A stretch of DNA of 64,000 nucleotides from Pinirhizobacter sp036499745. Its GTDB lineage: Bacteria > Pseudomonadota > Gammaproteobacteria > Xanthomonadales > Rhodanobacteraceae. A program made the position numbers and the translations under genes. The notes below the pieces were generated by a model. It had not been told where the DNA came from, ran no database searches, and saw only the letters and a program-made list of their open reading frames with translations. The stretch spans positions 38,016 to 102,015 of the forward strand of contig NZ_DASYDG010000033.1 in NCBI RefSeq assembly GCF_036499745.1, written 5' to 3'. Of the stretch, positions 8,573-16,815 are shown piece by piece (positions within the stretch are counted from its first letter, which is position 1; each line of letters starts with the position of its first letter).

Positions 8573-9291
8573 ACTGGCGCATCGCCGTGCCGGCGCTCAC
8601 CCTGGCGGCGCTGCTGCTTTGGCTGCCGCATTCGGCACCTGCCTTCCACGCGATGTTCCCTTCGGTGGGAAAACCGGTGTACCTGCGCACTGGGTTCGGG
8701 CAACTGTTGGCCATCCATGCCGGCATCGTGTTGCTGGCGAGCGCCACGGCGGTGCTCGTGGGGCTGGCCGTGGCCGCACTGGTGACGCGCCCCTTCGCAC
8801 GCAGCCTGCTGCCGACGGCCAACGCCGTGGCCGTGGTAGGCCAGACCATCCCGCCGGTGGCCGTGCTGGTGTTGTCCGTCCCCTTGCTCGGTTTCGGTGC
8901 GCCGCCTACCCTGTTGGCGCTTACCGTGTACGGGGTGCTGCCGGTGCTTGGCCAGGCCATCGCGGGCCTGCGCAGCGTCCCGCCGGAGGCGATCGCCGCC
9001 GCTGACGGCATGGGCTACGGGCCCTGGCGGCGCCTGAAGGATGCCGAGTTGCCCCTGGCGGTACCGGCGATCATGTCCGGCGTGCGGCTATCGGTGATCG
9101 TGGCCGTGGGCACGGCCACGATCGGGTCCACCGTGGGCGCCACCACCCTTGGCTCGCCCATCATCGAAGGGTTGGTCGGCAACAACCCCGCGTACGTCGT
9201 ACAGGGCGCGCTGTTGGTGGCTGCCCTGGCGATGCTGGCCGATGGCCTGCTCGAATGGGTGGAACGGCGCGTTACTTCGCGTGGTCGCTAA
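8569..9291 (+). CDS. yehW: ABC importer permease (YehW-like)
   Basis: The second permease of the importer, 240 residues with about six membrane helices; E. coli YehW has 243. The coupling loop region AIAAADGMGYGPWRRLKDAELP fits the BPD_transp_1 EAA motif. Its ATG overlaps the ATPase stop. The 3' end overlaps the convergent hydrolase gene by 20 bases, so no terminator separates them. In E. coli the Yeh system is a low-affinity betaine importer that does not act in osmoprotection; the same may hold here, but the substrate is inferred from family only. Confidence 0.88.
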   Translation: MNWRIAVPALTLAALLLWLPHSAPAFHAMFPSVGKPVYLRTGFGQLLAIHAGIVLLASATAVLVGLAVAALVTRPFARSLLPTANAVAVVGQTIPPVAVLVLSVPLLGFGAPPTLLALTVYGVLPVLGQAIAGLRSVPPEAIAAADGMGYGPWRRLKDAELPLAVPAIMSGVRLSVIVAVGTATIGSTVGATTLGSPIIEGLVGNNPAYVVQGALLVAALAMLADGLLEWVERRVTSRGR

Positions 9292-10147
9292 GCCAGTCGA
9301 CCACGGTTGAGGTCATCGCCAGGCGCTTGTCCGAATAAGGATGGTCGGTGTCGAAGTGGCGGGTCTGGACGTCCGCGTCCCCGGCCTTGCGCAGTGCATC
9401 GGCCAAAGCCTCCGCCGAGGGCTGCAGGCCGTCGTTGGCGGTGACCAGCAGGGCCGGGCGGTCTTTGAGCATCGGCACCCACGACTGGAATTTCCAGGTG
9501 GCGGCATTGGCCTGGGCTTCGGCGACCAGTCCATCCACGCTGCAGCCCGCCAGCGGAAGGATGTCTTCCTCCCATTCCTTGCGCTCAGCGCCCTTGACCA
9601 TGTCCGCGGTGACGCTGCCCATGTCGGCGCCGGAAATCATCACCAGGCCCTTGACGTCTTTCGCATGGCCCACGGCCCAGCCCGCGGCAAAGCCGCCCAT
9701 GCTATGACCGGCGACGAAGATCCGGCTGCGGTCGATGCGATAGTCCTTCGCATGGGCCGGGTCCTGCACGAACGCCACGGCGGCATCTGCATCCTCCAGC
9801 ACGTGGGCGAACGAGAACGTGCCCGGACTGCCCCATGACCCGCGGTAATGCAGCGTCAGTACATTGAATCCGGCACGGCGGACGGCTTGCGCCAGGTCGA
9901 GGTTTTGTTCATTGCCGGGAAAACCATGGAAAAGCACCAGGGTGGGATGCGGCCCTACGCCCGGGGCGAGGTAAAACACCGCATTCATCTTCGAACCATG
10001 GCTGTCGATCTGGGCGACCTGCATGCTGGCCGGGTTTGCCTTGTCAGCCGGTGGGTCGGCGGTGACTACGCCGGGGTGGGGATAGGGAGCGGCGGAAACG
10101 CCGAAAACCAGCAATGACAGGACAAGGCAGGGCCATATCGCGCGCAT
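9272..10147 (-). CDS. Secreted alpha/beta-hydrolase
   Basis: A 291-residue serine hydrolase of the dienelactone hydrolase/S9-like type with a signal peptide (MRAIWPCLVLSLLVFGVSAA). The oxyanion region LFHGFPGNE and the nucleophile elbow GHSMGG (Ser149) are clear; the C-terminal TDHPYSD supplies the likely catalytic histidine. ATG 10147 was chosen because AGGA lies 9 bases upstream and the signal peptide begins there; an ATG three codons earlier is possible. It diverges from the galactonate operon regulator and is probably periplasmic. The substrate is unknown. Confidence 0.85.
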   Translation of the reverse strand: MRAIWPCLVLSLLVFGVSAAPYPHPGVVTADPPADKANPASMQVAQIDSHGSKMNAVFYLAPGVGPHPTLVLFHGFPGNEQNLDLAQAVRRAGFNVLTLHYRGSWGSPGTFSFAHVLEDADAAVAFVQDPAHAKDYRIDRSRIFVAGHSMGGFAAGWAVGHAKDVKGLVMISGADMGSVTADMVKGAERKEWEEDILPLAGCSVDGLVAEAQANAATWKFQSWVPMLKDRPALLVTANDGLQPSAEALADALRKAGDADVQTRHFDTDHPYSDKRLAMTSTVVDWLSDHAK

Positions 10148-10237
10148 CGGGGACATTCCTGTTGCTGGAGGTGTCCAAGCGTGGAACCTGCCGAATTTGA
10201 GCGCAAGGTGAACCGGTGTATTTCGCGGATGTTGTGC

Positions 10238-10260
10238 TATAAATGATTTGTATGACAAAT
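10238..10260 (+). promoter_or_regulatory. -10 element and palindromic operator of the galactonate operon
   Basis: TATAAAT at 10238-10244 is a good -10 box. Two bases on, ATTTGTATGACAAAT (10246-10260) is a perfect palindrome of 6-bp arms around three bases, like FadR-family GntR operators (TTGT-N3-ACAA). It would cover the transcription start, so the regulator encoded first in the operon probably represses its own operon here. Confidence 0.7.
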
Positions 10261-10278
10261 GACCCTGAGGGGGTCCAT

Positions 10279-10989
10279 GTGGCACGAACGACGGGACCGC
10301 GAAACCTGCATGGCCAGGTGGTCCAGGAACTGGGGCAGATGATCGTCGGCGGCAACCTTGCGCCGGGCGAGGCGTTGCCGCGTGAAGAAGCCCTGGCCAC
10401 CCGCATGGCGGTCAGCCGCACGGTACTACGCGAAGCGCTGAAAGTGTTGGCTACCAAGGGCTTGATCGAAACCCGCCAGAAGACCGGCATGCGCGTGCGC
10501 GAGGTGCGCTTCTGGAACCAGCTCGACGCCGATGTCCTGGCCTGGCGTTGCGCGGCGATGCCCACCGACGACTTCGTCGACAAACTGGTGGAGATGCGCG
10601 AGATCGTCGAACCCGCCGCCGCGGCCGCCGCCGCGCGCCGTCGCGACGACATCCAGTTGGCGGAGGTCGCCGCCGCCTACGAGGCGATGGACGCGGCCAT
10701 GGACCTGGACGCCTGGGCCGAAGCCGACGTTCGCTTCCACGAGGCGGTGCTGCGCGCCACCAACAATGAATTGCTCGGCTCGCTGTTCTCGGTGATCCAG
10801 ACCGCGCTTGCCACGTATTTCCTGATGTCCGCCCGTACCACCGCCAACTTCCGTTATTCCCTCCCCCAGCACCATGCCGTGTACGACGCCATCCGCCGCC
10901 GCCGGCCCAACGCCGCGGCCGACGCGATGCGCGGCCTGATCAGCGATTCGCGCGACACCCTGAAAACGCGCCGCGCGGTAAAACCATGA
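10279..10989 (+). CDS. dgoR: FadR/FCD-type GntR repressor (DgoR-like)
   Basis: A 236-residue regulator with an N-terminal GntR winged helix (ALPREEALATRMAVSRTVLREALK) and an all-helical FCD effector domain with metal-ligand-type residues around EVRFHEAV and QHHAVYDA. GTG 10279 is chosen because GAGGGGG lies 5 bases upstream and because the earlier in-frame ATGs (10243, 10252) fall within the -10 box and operator. As first gene of an operon for galactonate breakdown, it is probably the orthologue of DgoR, which senses D-galactonate. Its TGA overlaps dgoK as ATGA. Confidence 0.85.
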   Translation: MARTTGPRNLHGQVVQELGQMIVGGNLAPGEALPREEALATRMAVSRTVLREALKVLATKGLIETRQKTGMRVREVRFWNQLDADVLAWRCAAMPTDDFVDKLVEMREIVEPAAAAAAARRRDDIQLAEVAAAYEAMDAAMDLDAWAEADVRFHEAVLRATNNELLGSLFSVIQTALATYFLMSARTTANFRYSLPQHHAVYDAIRRRRPNAAADAMRGLISDSRDTLKTRRAVKP

Positions 10990-11918
10990 ACCACCTGATC
11001 GCCCTGGATTGGGGCACCTCCAGCTTCCGCGCCTACCTGCTCGATGCCGCCGGTTCCATCGTGGAAACCCGCTCCAGGCCCTGGGGCATCCGCCAGTTGC
11101 CCGACGGTGGCTTCGGTGGCGCCTTCGCCGCCATGGTGGCCGGCTGGCCCGACTGCCCGGTGATCGCCGCCGGCATGGTGGGCAGCCGGAACGGCTGGCA
11201 GGAAGTGCCCTACCTTGATATTCCCGCAGGCGTCGATGAGCTGGCCGCCGCGCTGGTGCCGGTCGCCGCCCCTGGCGGACGCGTAGTGCACCTGGTGCCA
11301 GGCCTGCACAACAGCCGCGGACCCGACGTGATGCGAGGTGAGGAAACCCAGCTGGTCGGCGCGCTGGCGCTGCGGCCGCCGCCCCAGGGTGAAGCCACCG
11401 TGGTGCTGCCGGGCACCCACAGCAAATGGGTGCGGGTGAAGGAAGGCGTGGTCACCGATTTCGTCACCACCATGACAGGCGAACTCTTCGCCCTGCTGTC
11501 CCGCCATTCGATCCTGGCGGTGGAGATCAAGCCCGATGCACCCCTGGATGTCGATGCCTTCAGTCGCGGCGTGCGCACCGCACGCGCCAGTGGCGCTGCC
11601 GGAGGCGTGTCGCGGCTGTTCTCGACGCGGGCGTTGATGCTCGATGGCACGCTCGATGCCTCAAGCGTCCCGGATTACCTCTCGGGCCTGCTGATCGGCG
11701 AGGAAATCCGTTCCACCCTGGCCGATGGCCGCATGGACTGCACGTTGCCGCTGCGCCTGGTGGGTGATGCCGCCCTGGGCGCGCGCTACCGCATGGCCGC
11801 CAGCGATTTTTCCCTCACTGTTTCACCTGCCGTGGAGGACACCGCCGCCCACGGGCTGTGGCTGATCGCCCGGCGTGCCCATTTGCACGAACGAACCATC
11901 CACGGAGTTTCCCCATGA
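10986..11918 (+). CDS. dgoK: 2-dehydro-3-deoxygalactonokinase
   Basis: Phosphorylates 2-dehydro-3-deoxy-D-galactonate at C6, the step between DgoD and DgoA. At 310 residues it is slightly longer than E. coli DgoK. The N-terminal phosphate-binding motif ALDWGTSSFRAYLLD and the mid-protein ATP-site motif VVLPGTHSKWV are characteristic. It overlaps dgoR by ATGA and dgoA by ATGA, so the three are translated as a coupled set. Cytoplasmic. Confidence 0.93.
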   Translation: MNHLIALDWGTSSFRAYLLDAAGSIVETRSRPWGIRQLPDGGFGGAFAAMVAGWPDCPVIAAGMVGSRNGWQEVPYLDIPAGVDELAAALVPVAAPGGRVVHLVPGLHNSRGPDVMRGEETQLVGALALRPPPQGEATVVLPGTHSKWVRVKEGVVTDFVTTMTGELFALLSRHSILAVEIKPDAPLDVDAFSRGVRTARASGAAGGVSRLFSTRALMLDGTLDASSVPDYLSGLLIGEEIRSTLADGRMDCTLPLRLVGDAALGARYRMAASDFSLTVSPAVEDTAAHGLWLIARRAHLHERTIHGVSP

Positions 11919-12553
11919 TCGGCGCCTGGCTTGGCCCCCTTCCGCTCGTCGCCATCCTGCGTGGCATCACCCCAGGCGAGGCCGCCGACACCGGCGATGT
12001 CCTGGTCGATGCGGGCTTCCGCATCCTTGAGGTACCCCTCAATTCCCCCGACCCTTTGCGCAGCATCAGCATCATGTCCGAACGCTTCGGCGACCGTGCG
12101 CTGGTGGGTGCCGGCACCGTGCTGTCGCCCGCGCGTGTCGAAGAAGTCGCTGCCGCCGGCGGCAAGATCATCGTCATGCCGCATGCGGATGTGGCGGTGA
12201 TCCGCGCGGCCAAAGCCGCGGGGCTTTACTGCCTGCCGGGTGTGTCCACCACCACCGAGGCCTTCGCGGCGCTCGACGCCGGCGCCGATGCGCTGAAGAT
12301 TTTCCCGGCCGAGCTGATCGGCCCGCATGTACTCAAGGCGTGGCGAGCCGTGCTGCCGAAGGATCTGGCGTTGCTGCCGGTCGGCGGCATCGAGCCCGGC
12401 AACATGGCCGGGTTCGTCGCGGCCGGGGCGAACGGTTTTGGCATTGGCGGGGCGTTGTACGCACCAGGCCGGCCGATCAGCGACACGAAAGCCCGCGCGC
12501 AGGCTTTCGCACAGGCCTGGGCTGCATTGGCCGCCAAGGGAGCCGGCGCATGA
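11915..12553 (+). CDS. dgoA: 2-dehydro-3-deoxy-6-phosphogalactonate aldolase
   Basis: A class I aldolase of 212 residues that splits 2-dehydro-3-deoxy-6-phosphogalactonate into pyruvate and glyceraldehyde 3-phosphate. The Schiff-base lysine is Lys128 in ALKIFPAE; Glu39 in ILEVPLNSP is the expected general base. The phosphate-binding PVGGIEPGN loop is present. ATG 11915 overlaps the dgoK stop by four bases, with CGGAG upstream. Substrate preference for the galacto over the gluco epimer follows from the operon partners and from PLNSP, which is typical of DgoA. Confidence 0.93.
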   Translation: MIGAWLGPLPLVAILRGITPGEAADTGDVLVDAGFRILEVPLNSPDPLRSISIMSERFGDRALVGAGTVLSPARVEEVAAAGGKIIVMPHADVAVIRAAKAAGLYCLPGVSTTTEAFAALDAGADALKIFPAELIGPHVLKAWRAVLPKDLALLPVGGIEPGNMAGFVAAGANGFGIGGALYAPGRPISDTKARAQAFAQAWAALAAKGAGA

Positions 12554-13698
12554 AGATCACCGCGATCACCACCTTCATCGTGCCTCCGCGCTGGTGCTTC
12601 GTGCGCGTGGACACCGACGCCGGTATCAGCGGCTGGGGTGAGCCGGTCATCGAGGGCCGCGCGCATACCGTGGCCGCTGCGGTGAGCGAACTGGCCGACT
12701 ACCTGATCGGCAAGGATCCGCGCCACATCCAGGATCACTGGAACGTGTTGTACCGCGCCGGTTTCTACCGGGGAGGCCCGGTGCTTATGAGCGCGCTCGC
12801 CGGCATCGACCACGCCCTGTGGGACATCCACGGAAAGGCGCTGGGAGTGCCCGTGCATGCCCTGCTGGGCGGGCCCGTGCGCAACAAGATCCGTGTGTAT
12901 TCGTGGATCGGCGGCGATCGCCCGGCCGACACCGCCGACGCCGCCCGGGCGGCAGTCGCCCGCGGTTTCAGCGCCGTGAAGATGAACGGCACCGAAGAAC
13001 TGCAGTACGTCGATTCGCATGCCAAGGTCGACCGCATGCTGGCCAATGTGCAGGCCGTGCGCGAAGCCGTCGGCCCGGACATCGGCCTGGGCGTGGACTT
13101 CCACGGCCGCGTGCACAAGCCCATGGCCAAGGTATTGATGCGCGAACTGGCACCGTACAACCTGATGTTCATCGAAGAGCCCGTGCTCTCGGAGCATCTG
13201 GAGAGCATTCCGGAACTGGCGGCCATCTCGCCCGCGCCGATCGCCCTGGGCGAGCGGCTGTATTCCCGCTTCGATTTCAAGCGCGTGCTGCAGACCGGCG
13301 GCGTGGACATCATCCAGCCCGACCCGGCGCATGCCGGTGGCATCACCGAAACGGTGAAGATCGCCGCGATGGCCGAAGCCTATGACGTGGCCGTGGCCCT
13401 GCATTGCCCGCTGGGGCCGATCGCGCTGGCGGCGAATCTGCAGATCGATGCCGTCAGCCACAACGCGTTCATCCAGGAGCAGAGCCTGGGCATCCACTAC
13501 AACGCGGCGAACGACCTGCTCGATTACGTGACCGACCGCAGCGTGTTCGCCTATGAAGACGGTTTCGTCGCCATCCCCAACGGGCCAGGTCTTGGTATCG
13601 AAGTGAACCAGGCCTATGTGGATGAACGCGCCGCCGTGGGCCATCGCTGGCGGAACCCGGTGTGGCGCCATGAAGACGGCAGCGTGGCGGAGTGGTAA
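12550..13698 (+). CDS. dgoD: D-galactonate dehydratase
   Basis: An enolase-superfamily enzyme that dehydrates D-galactonate to 2-dehydro-3-deoxygalactonate. It is 382 residues, the length of E. coli DgoD, and the catalytic set falls at the same numbers: metal ligands Asp183, Glu209 and Glu235, and acid/base residues His185 (DFHGRVH) and His285 (ALHCPLGP). Start ATG 12550 overlaps dgoA by ATGA; the stop overlaps the next start by one base. The assignment is among the firmest in the window and fixes the sugar acid handled by the operon. Confidence 0.96.
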   Translation: MKITAITTFIVPPRWCFVRVDTDAGISGWGEPVIEGRAHTVAAAVSELADYLIGKDPRHIQDHWNVLYRAGFYRGGPVLMSALAGIDHALWDIHGKALGVPVHALLGGPVRNKIRVYSWIGGDRPADTADAARAAVARGFSAVKMNGTEELQYVDSHAKVDRMLANVQAVREAVGPDIGLGVDFHGRVHKPMAKVLMRELAPYNLMFIEEPVLSEHLESIPELAAISPAPIALGERLYSRFDFKRVLQTGGVDIIQPDPAHAGGITETVKIAAMAEAYDVAVALHCPLGPIALAANLQIDAVSHNAFIQEQSLGIHYNAANDLLDYVTDRSVFAYEDGFVAIPNGPGLGIEVNQAYVDERAAVGHRWRNPVWRHEDGSVAEW

Positions 13699-14465
13699 TG
13701 AACCAGATGTACGCCAGCTACCCGAGCCTGCGCGACCGCGCCGTGCTGATCACCGGCGGTGCCAGCGGCATCGGCGCGTCGTTCGTTGCACAGTTCGCCC
13801 GCCAGGGCGCACGCGTGGCCTTTGTCGATCTCGACGACAACGCCGCGACCGACTTGATCGGATCCCTTGGCGATGCGCCTTTCAAGCCAGTCTACGCACA
13901 CACCGACCTCACTGACCTGGAAGCCGTTGCCGCATCCATCCAGGCATTGCGCGCGCAAACCGGCCCGTTCGGTGTGCTGATCAACAGCGCCGCCAACGAC
14001 GCAAGGCATTCGCTCGACCAGGTGGACGAAGCCTTCTTCAACAAGAGCCTTGCGGTGAACCTGCGCCACCAGGTGTTCGTCACCAAAGCCGTGGTGCCTG
14101 ACATGAAACAGCTGGGCCACGGCTCGATCATCTGCATGGGCTCCACCGGCTGGATCCAGAAGAACGCAGGCTACCCGTTGTACGCGATGGCCAAGGCCGC
14201 GGTACGCGGCTTCGTCAACGGCATGGCGCGGGAGCTTGGCGCGCAGAACATCCGCATCAACTGCCTGGTACCGGGCTGGGTGATCACGCCCAAGCAGCGC
14301 GAGCTTTGGCTCGACGAAGAAGGCGAGGCGTCGATCCGGCGCATGCAGTGCATGCCCGGCCACATCGAGCCCGACGACCTGGCCCGCGCCGCACTGTTCC
14401 TGGCCGCCGACGACAGCCGCATGTGTACGGGCCAGGATTACATCGTGGATGGTGGCTGGGTATGA
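13698..14465 (+). CDS. SDR sugar 1-dehydrogenase (probable D-galactose dehydrogenase)
   Basis: A 255-residue short-chain dehydrogenase with the NAD(P)-binding GGASGIG motif at 20-26 and the catalytic triad Ser149, Tyr162 and Lys166. It resembles Caulobacter D-xylose 1-dehydrogenase XylB over its whole length (for example YPSL near the N-terminus, NLRHQVF, ECTG-type C-terminus with DGGW). In this operon the likely job is oxidation of D-galactose to galactonolactone, but xylose, fucose or arabinose cannot be excluded. ATG 13698 has GGAG 6 bases upstream and overlaps the dgoD stop. Confidence 0.85.
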   Translation: MNQMYASYPSLRDRAVLITGGASGIGASFVAQFARQGARVAFVDLDDNAATDLIGSLGDAPFKPVYAHTDLTDLEAVAASIQALRAQTGPFGVLINSAANDARHSLDQVDEAFFNKSLAVNLRHQVFVTKAVVPDMKQLGHGSIICMGSTGWIQKNAGYPLYAMAKAAVRGFVNGMARELGAQNIRINCLVPGWVITPKQRELWLDEEGEASIRRMQCMPGHIEPDDLARAALFLAADDSRMCTGQDYIVDGGWV

Positions 14466-15376
14466 CCGATTCGCGCATCGCCCATGCGGCGGGAAACATC
14501 CTGGGTGAAGGCGTGCAATGGGACGACCGCGGCCAGTCGGTGTGGTGGACGGATATCGCCGGATGCACGCTTTGGCGCCTGCACCCGGCCAGCGGTGACG
14601 TTGCCCATTGGACCATGCCCGAGCGGCTGGCTTCGTTCGCGCTTTGCGACGATCCAGGCGTGCTGTTATTGGCGCTGGCTTCGCGACTGGCCTTCTGGCG
14701 CATCGATAGCGGCGAACTGCTGGAGCTGATGGAAGTGGAACCGGGAAAGCACACGCGCGCGAATGACGGCGCCTGCGATCGCCAGGGCCGCTTCGTCTTC
14801 GGCACGCTGCACGAGCCGGCCACTGGCCCGAAGCAACCCGTGGGCGGTTTTTACCGTCTCGATCGCCACTTGCAGCTTGAACACCTGCCATTGCCTGGCG
14901 TGGCAATCAGCAACTCGATTGCCTTCAGCCCCAGCGGCGACGTGATGTACTTCTGCGACTCGCTGGACAAACGCATCATGTGCGTGGATTACGGCGACAC
15001 CCTCGGCACACCGCGCGTGTTCGTCGATCTTCGCGATGAACCGGGCGAACCGGACGGCTCCACCGTCGATGCCGACGGTGGGCTGTGGAATGCGAGCTGG
15101 GGCGCTGGCCGGGTATGCCGCTATGCCGCCGACGGAACCCTCGCTGGCGTGTTCGAACTGCCGGCACAACAGCCGACACGGCCTGCCTTCGGCGGGCCGA
15201 TGCTCGATCGCTTGTACGTCACCAGCGCCAGCGACGGTTTGCAAGCGGCGGCGCGCGACGTGGGCGATGGTGCACTGCACATATTCGAGCCGGGCTTCAC
15301 TGGTTTGACCGAACCCCGCTTCGCGGGTGCACCACCCACGGGCCGGGCATGGCAAGATGCCCGCGCTACCCATTGA
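14462..15376 (+). CDS. SMP-30/gluconolactonase-family sugar lactonase
   Basis: A 304-residue six-bladed propeller lactonase that would open the galactonolactone made by the preceding dehydrogenase. The divalent metal ligands expected for the family are visible: Glu16 (ILGEGVQW), Asn101 (HTRANDGAC), Asn151 (AISNSIAF) and Asp198 (EPDGSTVD). ATGA overlap with the dehydrogenase gene argues for coupled synthesis. A 33-bp gap follows before the transporter. Cytoplasmic, no signal peptide. Confidence 0.9.
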   Translation: MTDSRIAHAAGNILGEGVQWDDRGQSVWWTDIAGCTLWRLHPASGDVAHWTMPERLASFALCDDPGVLLLALASRLAFWRIDSGELLELMEVEPGKHTRANDGACDRQGRFVFGTLHEPATGPKQPVGGFYRLDRHLQLEHLPLPGVAISNSIAFSPSGDVMYFCDSLDKRIMCVDYGDTLGTPRVFVDLRDEPGEPDGSTVDADGGLWNASWGAGRVCRYAADGTLAGVFELPAQQPTRPAFGGPMLDRLYVTSASDGLQAAARDVGDGALHIFEPGFTGLTEPRFAGAPPTGRAWQDARATH

Positions 15377-15409
15377 ACGACGACTTCCAACGCACCTCGG
15401 GAACACCCT

Positions 15410-16810
15410 ATGAATAGCGTTGCATCCACTGCCGCGGCCACTACACCGTCGCATGCCAAAGCCACGGCCATCTTCACCTGCATCCTGGCCGCGCTCGCCG
15501 GCCTGATGTTCGGCCTGGACATCGGCGTGATCTCCGGCGCCACCGATTTCATCAAGGCCGATTTCGCCATCAGCGATCGCACCATCGAATGGATCGTGAG
15601 TTCCATGATGATCGGCGCTGCAGCAGGCGCGCTCGGTGCTGGCTGGCTGTCCTCGTCCCTGGGCCGCAAGCGCTCGCTGGTCCTGGGCGCCATTCTGTTC
15701 GTCATAGGTTCGGTGCTCTGCGGCGTCGCGACCAATCCCGAAACGCTGATCGTCGCCCGCGTGATCCTGGGCCTGGCCATCGGCATCGCATCGTTCACCG
15801 CACCGCTTTACCTGGCCGAAGTGGCTCCGGAGCGGATCCGTGGTGCGATGATCTCGCTCTACCAGCTGATGATCACCATCGGCATCCTGGTGGCCTTCCT
15901 GTCAGACCTCGCCTTCAGCTACACCGGCAGCTGGCGCTGGATGCTCGGCATCATCGCCGTCCCGGGCGCGTTGTTCCTGCTCGGTGTGCTGTGGCTGCCG
16001 GACAGCCCGCGCTGGCTGATGATGAAAGGCCGCACGAAAGAAGCGGAGGACGTACTGCTGAAGCTCCGCGGTAACCGTGGGATGGTCGATCATGAGATGG
16101 CCGACATCGCCGAGTCGCTTCAGACCCCGCAGCGCGGCTGGCACCTGTTCCAGGAAAACAGCAACTTCCGCCGCTCGGTGGGCCTGGGCGTGCTGCTGCA
16201 GGTGATGCAGCAGCTGACCGGCATGAACGTGATGATGTACTACGCGCCGCGCATCTTCGGCACGCTGGGCTACGATCATGAATCACAGTTGTGGTTCACC
16301 GCCATCGTCGGCCTGACCAACGTGCTGGCTACGTTCATCGCCATCGGCCTGGTCGACCGCATCGGCCGCAAGCCCATCCTGTACGCCGGCTTCGTGGTCA
16401 TGACCATCTCGCTGGCGATCGTCGGCACGATGATCCACATCGGTACCACCACCCGTGCCGAGCAATACTTCACGGTGGGCACCTTGCTGGTCTTCATCAT
16501 CGGCTTCGCCATGTCGGCCGGTCCGCTGATCTGGACACTGTGCTCGGAGGTGCAGCCGCTGAAGGGCCGCGACTTCGGCATCGGCGTGTCGACCTTCACC
16601 AACTGGGCGATGAACTGGGTGGTGGGCAACACCTTCCTGACCCTGGTCAACGGTATCGGCCCGGGGCAGACGTTCTGGCTGTATGCGGCCTTCAATGCAG
16701 TATTCATCGTGCTCACGTTCTGGCTGGTACCGGAAACCAAGGGCGTCACGCTGGAAGATATCGAGCGCAAGCTGATGCACGGCAAGAAGCTGCGCGATAT
16801 CGGCGCCTGA
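15410..16810 (+). CDS. galP: MFS sugar:proton symporter (GalP-like)
   Basis: A 466-residue, twelve-helix major facilitator of the sugar porter family, matching E. coli GalP closely over long runs: GLMFGLDIGVISGA in helix 1, LGRKRSL and DRIGRKP loops, ENSNFRR before helix 7, QQLTGMNVMMYYAP in helix 7 and the C-terminal VPETKG motif. It would bring galactose (or glucose) across the inner membrane for the upstream catabolic genes. Its place in the operon supports galactose. The N-terminal 20 residues are hydrophilic and cytoplasmic. Confidence 0.92.
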   Translation: MNSVASTAAATTPSHAKATAIFTCILAALAGLMFGLDIGVISGATDFIKADFAISDRTIEWIVSSMMIGAAAGALGAGWLSSSLGRKRSLVLGAILFVIGSVLCGVATNPETLIVARVILGLAIGIASFTAPLYLAEVAPERIRGAMISLYQLMITIGILVAFLSDLAFSYTGSWRWMLGIIAVPGALFLLGVLWLPDSPRWLMMKGRTKEAEDVLLKLRGNRGMVDHEMADIAESLQTPQRGWHLFQENSNFRRSVGLGVLLQVMQQLTGMNVMMYYAPRIFGTLGYDHESQLWFTAIVGLTNVLATFIAIGLVDRIGRKPILYAGFVVMTISLAIVGTMIHIGTTTRAEQYFTVGTLLVFIIGFAMSAGPLIWTLCSEVQPLKGRDFGIGVSTFTNWAMNWVVGNTFLTLVNGIGPGQTFWLYAAFNAVFIVLTFWLVPETKGVTLEDIERKLMHGKKLRDIGA

Positions 16811-16815
16811 TCGAC

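Noticed and set aside
12226..13671. 481-residue minus-strand frame opposite dgoA and dgoD
   Set aside because: Shadow of dgoD, whose catalytic residues are all intact on the plus strand.
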